From an uncultured Eubacteriales bacterium (GTDB lineage: Bacteria; Bacillota; Clostridia; Oscillospirales; Oscillospiraceae): 9,471 nt of DNA. The notes beneath the pieces are model-generated. The model had not been told where the DNA came from. It saw only the letters and a list, made by a program, of their open reading frames with translations, and searched no databases. The translations under genes and the position numbers were made by a program. The stretch lies in assembly GCA_900550705.1 (NCBI GenBank), contig URTG01000063.1, positions 1-9,471 on the forward strand, written 5' to 3'. How positions within the stretch are numbered: position 1 is the first letter of the stretch; each line of letters opens with the position of its first letter. Shown here piece by piece: positions 5,131-9,471 of this stretch.

Positions 5131-6192
5131 ATGAAAACCTGGAAAAGAATCCTCGCTCTGTCTCTGAGCACCGTTATGGTGCTGGGCCTGCTGGCCAGCT
5201 GCGGCAACAAGAACGCCGCCACCAGCGGTTCTGCCAGCGGCAGCATCTCCGCCACCGACAGCTCTGACGTCGGCGATCCCGTCAACCTGGTGTTCTCCAT
5301 CGCCGCCGTCCCCACCGACGCCCACGGCGCTGCCCAGAAGGTGTTCAAGGACACCCTGGAGGAGATCTCCGGCGGCAACATGACCGTGGAGTGCTATGAT
5401 TCCGGCACCCTGTACGGCCAGGACACCGAGCACGATGCCCTGAAGAACGGCGACGTGGACATGATCTACTCCTCCGCCTCCTGGCTGACCGACGGCTCTC
5501 CCTGGGTCTCTATGTTCACTGCCGGCTATGTGTTCCAGAGCTATGACCACATGTCCAAGGTGCTGAACGGCGACATCGGCAAGGAGGTCTTCCAGAAGAT
5601 CGCCGACGAGCAGGGCATCCTGCCTCTGGGCGCTTATTACCTGGGCACCCGTCAGGTCTCCCTGACCGAGGACCGCCAGATCAAGACCCCCGAGGATCTG
5701 AACGGCGTGAACCTGCGTATGCCCAACTCCGACGCTTGGGTCTTCCTGGGCAAGGCCATGGGCGCCAACCCCACCGCCATCCCCTTCAACGACCTGTATC
5801 TGGCCCTGCAGACCGGCACCGTGGACGGCCAGGACAACCCCCTGCCCACCGTGCAGTCCGCCAAGTTCTATGAGGTCCAGAAGTCCATCTCTCTGACCAA
5901 CCACCTGGTCGACTCCGTGTGGCCCACCATCAACCTGAACACCTGGAACAAGCTGACCGACACCCAGAAGGGCTGGGTCATGGAGGCTGTTGAGGCCGGC
6001 CGTAAGGCTTGCGACGAGCAGAACCTGAAGACCGAGGCCGAGGTTCAGGACTTCCTGAAGGAGAAGGGCATGAGCATCTATGAGGCTGACGTGTCCGCCT
6101 TCGCCGACCACGTTCTGGAGACCTATCTGAACGATCCTATCTCCGACTCCTGGGATAAGGACCTGCTGGCTGAGATTCAGGCTATGGCCTAA
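5131..6192 (+). CDS. dctP: TRAP transporter substrate-binding lipoprotein, DctP family
   Basis: This 353-residue extracytoplasmic binding protein has a lipoprotein signal: KRILALSLSTVMVLGLL, then lipobox LASC with lipidated Cys24. A Ser/Gly/Ala-rich tether to about residue 48 follows, as in Gram-positive lipoproteins. The DctP fold begins near residue 50. GTRQVSL (172-178) and LRMPNSDAWVFLGKAMGANPTAIPFNDLYLALQTGTVDGQDNP (195-237) are family hallmarks. Arg196 is the carboxylate-clamping arginine, with Arg174 and Asn236 as likely helpers, so the ligand probably has a carboxylate. Ligand identity cannot be read from this. GGGAGG (5116-5121), 9 bases upstream, supports the start. Codon choice is more uniform (GGC, GCC, CTG, AAG, GAC) than in the neighbours, which suggests high expression. 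The intercistronic hairpins after it may keep its level above that of dctQ and dctM. Confidence 0.96.
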   Translation: MKTWKRILALSLSTVMVLGLLASCGNKNAATSGSASGSISATDSSDVGDPVNLVFSIAAVPTDAHGAAQKVFKDTLEEISGGNMTVECYDSGTLYGQDTEHDALKNGDVDMIYSSASWLTDGSPWVSMFTAGYVFQSYDHMSKVLNGDIGKEVFQKIADEQGILPLGAYYLGTRQVSLTEDRQIKTPEDLNGVNLRMPNSDAWVFLGKAMGANPTAIPFNDLYLALQTGTVDGQDNPLPTVQSAKFYEVQKSISLTNHLVDSVWPTINLNTWNKLTDTQKGWVMEAVEAGRKACDEQNLKTEAEVQDFLKEKGMSIYEADVSAFADHVLETYLNDPISDSWDKDLLAEIQAMA

Positions 6193-6228
6193 GCGGTCCC
6201 CGCAGAAGCTTTTATAGTCAGAACCCGC

Positions 6229-6312
6229 AAGGGGGCTGGGGTAGTCCCGGTCCCCTTGTATTTGTGTCAAAGAGACAGGGGGGGAGTCCCCCTGTGATCC
6301 CCCGGATTTTTT
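6229..6312 (+). promoter_or_regulatory. Double hairpin between dctP and dctQ, ending in a T-run
   Basis: The first hairpin (6229-6257) has a 12-bp stem with two G-U pairs, running from AAGGGG to CCCCTT. The second (6275-6295) has a perfect 8-bp stem ACAGGGGG/CCCCCTGT. A 4-bp ATCC/GGAT hairpin (6297-6307) is followed by six T (6307-6312), directly before the dctQ ribosome binding site. Together these may act as a leaky terminator and 3' stabiliser, giving more binding protein than membrane subunits. The function is inference; the base pairing is seen. Confidence 0.6.
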
Positions 6313-6331
6313 CTCGAAAGGAGAAGAAACT

Positions 6332-6931
6332 ATGAAAAAAGTCTGCGGCTTTCTCCGCGACTGCGTGGAAAAGTACATCCCGGCGCTGGCCTTTGTGGTG
6401 CTGTTCGTGGTGTTCGTTTTCCAGGTATTTATGCGCTATGTGATGAAGAATCCCCAGGCATGGACCACGGAGGTGGAGCAGTCCTGCTTCCTCTGGCTGG
6501 TCATGCTGGGCGCCAGCTACTGCCAGCGGATGAAGGGGCACGTCACCTTTACCCTGGTGTATGACAATCTGAATATTAAGGGCAAGGCCATCACCGCCAT
6601 GCTGGGTAATCTGCTGATCACCTTTACCTGCGTGGTGACCTTCGTTCCCTCTCTCAACTATATCTGGGGTCTGATGGCCCGGCAGCAGGTGACCACCCTG
6701 CTGAAGTGGTCCAAGACCGTTGTGTTCTTCCCCTATGTGGTCTTCCTGGCCTTTATCGTGGCCTATGCGCTCATCGAGATTTACGACGAGCTTATGGTGC
6801 TCAAGGGCGACAAGAAGTATATCGACCAGATGCTCCAGGACTCCAAGTCTGAGGCGGAGCAGGCCATCGAGGCATCTCTGGCCCAGGAGCAGCTGGACCT
6901 GAACAACATCGACTACGGAGGTGGCAAGTAA
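6332..6931 (+). CDS. dctQ: TRAP transporter small membrane subunit, DctQ family
   Basis: At 199 residues it is somewhat longer than the usual 150-180. Four membrane segments can be seen at about 16-36, 49-66, 88-106 and 128-152. The family pattern RYVMKNPQAWTTEVEQSCFLWLVMLGASY (35-63) followed by RMKGHVTF (66-73) is clear. The extra length is a charged cytoplasmic tail (about 153-199) rich in Asp, Glu, Gln and Lys, likely helical up to about residue 190. DctQ forms the membrane complex with DctM and helps receive substrate from DctP. AAAGGAG (6317-6323), 8 bases upstream, supports the start. The stop is one base from the dctM start, and its last codons contain the dctM ribosome binding site, so the two are translationally linked. 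Confidence 0.93.
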   Translation: MKKVCGFLRDCVEKYIPALAFVVLFVVFVFQVFMRYVMKNPQAWTTEVEQSCFLWLVMLGASYCQRMKGHVTFTLVYDNLNIKGKAITAMLGNLLITFTCVVTFVPSLNYIWGLMARQQVTTLLKWSKTVVFFPYVVFLAFIVAYALIEIYDELMVLKGDKKYIDQMLQDSKSEAEQAIEASLAQEQLDLNNIDYGGGK

Positions 6932-6932
6932 T

Positions 6933-8273
6933 ATGATGCAGAACCTGCCCCTGATCGTTTTCCTGATCTGCTTTGTGCTGATGTTCGTGCTGCGGATGCC
7001 CATCCCCACCGGCATGATCGCCGCCTGCGCCATGTACTTCCTGACGGACGGCCTGATCAAGGGAAACAGCTTTATCGGCCTGATCACCGGTCAGGAGGGC
7101 CAGCTCCATCTGGTGGCCCAGAAGACCATTGAGGCCATTTTCACCAACACCACCATCATCGCCGTGCCGCTGTTTATCTTCGCGGCCAACGTGATGAACG
7201 CCGGTAAGATCACCGAGTACGTCTTCGGCGTCTGCAAGGGCCTGGTGGGCCGCTTCCCCGGCGGTCTGGCCCATGTGAACGTGCTGGCCTCTCTGGTGTT
7301 CTCCGGCATGACCGGCTCCGCCGTGGCCGATGCCTCCGGCCTGGGCAAGATGGAGATCGACGCCATGCGCGCCGAGGGCTATGACGACGGCTTCTCCTGC
7401 GCCATCACCGCCGCCTCCGCCACCATCGGCCCCATCTTCCCGCCCTCCATCCCCGCCGTTATTTACGCCATGCTCACCGGTGCCTCCGTGGGTGCGCTGT
7501 TCATGGCCGGCATGATGCCCGGCGTGATCCTGGCCATCGCCCTGTGCGTGTACATCGCCATCATTGCCAAGAAGCGCAAGTATCCCAAGTCTGCCCCCCC
7601 GAAGCTGGGTCCCTATCTGCGCTACTGCTTCACCGCCATCTGGGCGCTGCTGACCCCCGTGATCCTGCTGGTGGGCATCTACACCGGCGTGATGACCCCC
7701 ACCGAGGCGGGTGCCATCGCCGGCGCCTATGCCCTGATCGTGGCCATCGTGGCCTATCGTATCCTGAACTGGCAGGGCCTGAAGCAGGTCATTTTTGACA
7801 CCGTGAAGGGCACCGGCTCCGTCTCCATCATGGTGGGCGCGGCCTCCGCCATCTCCTTCATCTTTGCCAAGGAGCAGATCGGCGTTCGCCTGGGCAACTG
7901 GATCATGTCCTTTACCGACAGCAAGTATGTGTTCCTCATCATGGTGAACCTCATCATCCTGGTCCTGGGTATGTTCGTGGATACCTCCGTCATTCAGCTG
8001 GTCATGATCCCCATTCTGTGGCCCGTGGCCCAGAAGTTCGGCGTGGACATCATCCACTTCGGCCTGATCATCATCTTCAACATGATGCTGGGCCTGTCCA
8101 CCCCGCCCTTCGGTATGTGCCTGTTCATCACCTCCGGTATCTCCGGCACCCCGCTGAAGGACGTCATTCGGGAAATTTGGGGCCCCATTGTGGTCATGCT
8201 CATCGTGCTGATGATCATTACCTTTGTTCCCGAGTCCGTGCTGTTCCTGCCCAGAATGTTCCACATGATCTAA
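6933..8273 (+). CDS. dctM: TRAP transporter large membrane subunit, DctM family
   Basis: This 446-residue protein, hydrophobic over most of its length, carries the transport channel and drives uptake with an ion gradient (usually sodium). Family motifs occur in order: VPLFIFAANVM, SGMTGSAVADASGLGKMEIDAM, ITAASATIGPIFPPSIPAVIYAMLTGAS, GVMTPTEAGAIAGAYAL, LGMFVDTSVIQLVMIPIL and NMMLGLSTPPFGMCLF. The two TP motifs fit the duplicated halves of the transporter. ATG 6933 was chosen over the in-frame GTG 6921, which overlaps dctQ. GGAGG at 6917-6921 is 11 bases before 6933, and TAA of dctQ is separated by one base. It is co-transcribed with dctQ. Two hairpins follow the stop codon, the second a strong terminator. 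Confidence 0.97.
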   Translation: MMQNLPLIVFLICFVLMFVLRMPIPTGMIAACAMYFLTDGLIKGNSFIGLITGQEGQLHLVAQKTIEAIFTNTTIIAVPLFIFAANVMNAGKITEYVFGVCKGLVGRFPGGLAHVNVLASLVFSGMTGSAVADASGLGKMEIDAMRAEGYDDGFSCAITAASATIGPIFPPSIPAVIYAMLTGASVGALFMAGMMPGVILAIALCVYIAIIAKKRKYPKSAPPKLGPYLRYCFTAIWALLTPVILLVGIYTGVMTPTEAGAIAGAYALIVAIVAYRILNWQGLKQVIFDTVKGTGSVSIMVGAASAISFIFAKEQIGVRLGNWIMSFTDSKYVFLIMVNLIILVLGMFVDTSVIQLVMIPILWPVAQKFGVDIIHFGLIIIFNMMLGLSTPPFGMCLFITSGISGTPLKDVIREIWGPIVVMLIVLMIITFVPESVLFLPRMFHMI

Positions 8274-8290
8274 GCGGGAACGAACCCCTG

Positions 8291-8319
8291 TATTTTCCGC
8301 GCTTTTGGGCGCGAAAATA
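8291..8319 (+). promoter_or_regulatory. Hairpin after dctM
   Basis: An 11-bp stem with one bulged C (8298) pairs 8291-8302 with 8309-8319 (TATTTTC-GCGC with its complement) over a TTTTGG loop. There is no T-run after it. It may protect the 3' end of the transport mRNA. Confidence 0.55.
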
Positions 8320-8337
8320 GAACCCTGTCTCTCTATG

Positions 8338-8390
8338 TGCCGGCAGACCGCGCACCGTCTCAGCGCGGGTGCGGTCTGCCGGCAATTTTT
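8338..8390 (+). terminator. Strong intrinsic terminator directly before the kinase ribosome binding site
   Basis: TGCCGGCAGACCG (8338-8350) pairs perfectly with 8372-8384. Four more pairs (CACC/GGTG) can form beyond a 2-base bulge. TTTTT (8386-8390) follows after one A. The kinase ribosome binding site AAGGAG begins at 8394. No credible promoter was found between dctM and the kinase. Transcription of the kinase therefore seems to depend on read-through or on regulated termination. Confidence 0.85.
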
Positions 8391-8407
8391 ATGAAGGAGT
8401 GAGCCCT

Positions 8408-9412
8408 ATGCTGAAAAAACCAAGAATTCTTGTCGTCGGCAGCTTTATGATGGACCTGATCGCCTCCACCAAGCGCGTGCCCAATTCCGGTGAGACCGTG
8501 ATCGGCATGAAGTTCCAGACCGCCCCCGGCGGCAAGGGAGCCAACCAGGCCGTGCAGTGTGCCCGGCTGGGCGCGGATGTCACCATGGTGGGCCAGGTGG
8601 GCGACGATGCCTTTGGCAAGATCATGACCGACACCGCCGCCAAGGCCGGTGTGGACGTGTCTCATGTGTCCGTCGATCCCAACGAGTCCTCCGGCGTGGG
8701 GCATATTACCCTGGAGGTCACCGACCACGGCACCCAGAACCGGATCACCGTGTGTCCCGGTGCCAACTTTACCCTGACGGTGGACGACGTGGTCTGGCTG
8801 AAGGACGAGATCGGCAAGTATGACCTGGTGATGATGCAGTTTGAGCTGCCCATGCCCGTCATTGAGGCGGTGGCCCAGTGGGCCCACGACGCCGGGGTCA
8901 TTGTGATGATCAACCCCGCCCCCGCCGCGCCCCTGTCGGACAAGCTGCTCTCCTGCGCCACCTACATTTCTCCCAACGAGCACGAGGCCGCCATTCTGGC
9001 CGACCACACCATCCGGGTGGACAACGGCATCAACTATGACGATGTGGCCGTGGTGGCCAAGGCCTTCCACGACCGTGGGGTGGAGAACCTGATCATCACC
9101 ATGGGGGAGAACGGCTCCATCGTGGCGGGCAAGGACGGCATTCACCACACCGACTGCGTGAAGGCCCCCCAGGTGGCCGACCCCACCGCCGCGGGCGATT
9201 CCTTCGTGGCCGCCTTCTGCACCGGTCTGACCGCCGGGCTGCCCAAGGGCGAGGCACTGGCCTTCGCCAGTCACACCGCGTCCATCACCGTGTCCCGCAT
9301 GGGGGCCATGCCCAGCCTGCCCACCGTGCAGGAGGTCCAGGACTTTATGGTGGAGCGGGGCTACAAGGGCTTCGACCCCAAGCTGCTGGACGCCTTGAAG
9401 TCAGGCTGTTGA
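8408..9412 (+). CDS. rbsK: Ribokinase-family (PfkB) sugar kinase
   Basis: This 334-residue kinase has the ribokinase-type N-terminus GSFMMDL with substrate-binding Asp16, then the APGGKGANQAVQCARLGADV signature (39-58), NPAPA (169-173), SPNEHEA (188-194), and the anion hole with the catalytic base DPTAAGDSF (258-266, Asp264). TAAGD instead of TGAGD is also found in E. coli ribokinase, so it is not a defect. These signatures fit ribokinase better than KDG or fructokinase, but the PfkB family changes substrate easily, so a related sugar or sugar acid is possible. It is about 25 residues longer than E. coli RbsK because of a C-terminal tail (about 310-334). ATG 8408 was chosen: AAGGAG (8394-8399) is 8 bases upstream, while the in-frame GTG 8369 lies inside the terminator stem. 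It follows the TRAP genes and probably phosphorylates the imported compound or a product. Its stop lies inside a repeat-like sequence. Confidence 0.92.
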   Translation: MLKKPRILVVGSFMMDLIASTKRVPNSGETVIGMKFQTAPGGKGANQAVQCARLGADVTMVGQVGDDAFGKIMTDTAAKAGVDVSHVSVDPNESSGVGHITLEVTDHGTQNRITVCPGANFTLTVDDVVWLKDEIGKYDLVMMQFELPMPVIEAVAQWAHDAGVIVMINPAPAAPLSDKLLSCATYISPNEHEAAILADHTIRVDNGINYDDVAVVAKAFHDRGVENLIITMGENGSIVAGKDGIHHTDCVKAPQVADPTAAGDSFVAAFCTGLTAGLPKGEALAFASHTASITVSRMGAMPSLPTVQEVQDFMVERGYKGFDPKLLDALKSGC

Positions 9413-9471
9413 AAAAGTCCTTCCAGCCAAAGGATTCGGAGGGAAGGATAGTTGGAAAGGGAACCGTCAGG
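9400..9471. repeat. Repeat or insertion-sequence-end-like sequence at the right edge
   Basis: GGCTGTTGAAAAAGTCC (9404-9420) overlaps the last codons of the kinase. From memory it resembles terminal sequences of some insertion sequences and short dispersed repeats. CCTTCC (9419-9424) and GGAAGG (9442-9447) form a 6-bp inverted repeat, and GTCAGG occurs at 9400-9405 and again at 9466-9471. No coding sequence is seen after 9412. The element, if real, continues beyond the window. Confidence 0.3.

Noticed and set aside
6921..6932. GTG 6921 as the dctM start
   Set aside because: It overlaps its own ribosome binding site and the end of dctQ; ATG 6933 is correctly spaced.
6801..8264. Long minus-strand open frame opposite dctM, rich in Gly, His, Asp and Gln
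   Set aside because: This is the mirror of membrane-protein codons in dctM; no ribosome binding site or family motif is seen.
8391..8402. Three-codon reading frame ATG-AAG-GAG-TGA before the kinase
   Set aside because: It coincides with the kinase ribosome binding site and has none of its own, so it is probably chance.
8369..8407. GTG 8369 as the kinase start
   Set aside because: It lies inside the terminator hairpin and would add residues not found in ribokinases; ATG 8408 has AAGGAG 8 bases upstream.

Overview
The window reads as ordinary chromosome from a GC-rich member of the Clostridia, most likely a gut Oscillospiraceae/Flavonifractor-like organism. This is inference from strongly G/C-ending codons, AT-rich intergenic promoters of sigma-A type, strong AGGAGG-like ribosome binding sites, a Gram-positive-style lipoprotein and a TRAP transporter next to an IclR regulator. 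There are nine convincing protein genes, no RNA genes, no CRISPR and no complete mobile element.

Layout, left to right. Positions 1-165 hold the edge of a GC-rich intergenic repeat and no gene. 166-896 is a single-gene minus-strand unit: an OmpR-type response regulator with an incomplete phosphorylation site and its own terminator. 1083-3455 is a plus-strand two-gene operon with a very good promoter, a CcpA/LacI-like operator at the predicted transcription start, a shikimate-dehydrogenase-family oxidoreductase (AroE-like), a class-I phosphomannose-isomerase-like cupin protein and a long terminator. 3510-3968 is a convergent minus-strand YhcH/YjgK/YiaL-family gene that shares this terminator. 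3969-4283 is a divergent regulatory region. 4284-9412 runs on the plus strand: an IclR-family regulator, the three TRAP transporter genes (dctP, dctQ, dctM) and a ribokinase-family kinase. The right edge carries a short repeat or insertion-sequence-like end.

How the genes may work together (inference): the TRAP system imports an organic acid or acidic sugar, IclR senses it or a product and acts on its own promoter, the YhcH-like protein handles a sugar form, the AroE-like enzyme does an NAD(P)-linked oxidation or reduction, the cupin isomerises a sugar or sugar phosphate, and the kinase phosphorylates a sugar. No aldolase or lyase is visible, so any pathway is incomplete here. The substrate cannot be named from the sequence.

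The most useful points for a second look are the AroE-like/PMI-like pair with altered substrate residues, the inverted repeat covering the iclR promoter, the cre-like sites at two promoters, the strong terminator lying directly before the kinase ribosome binding site, and the response regulator lacking key receiver residues. Four gene starts were placed downstream of the longest possible ORF start because promoter or ribosome-binding signals decide against the longer versions.
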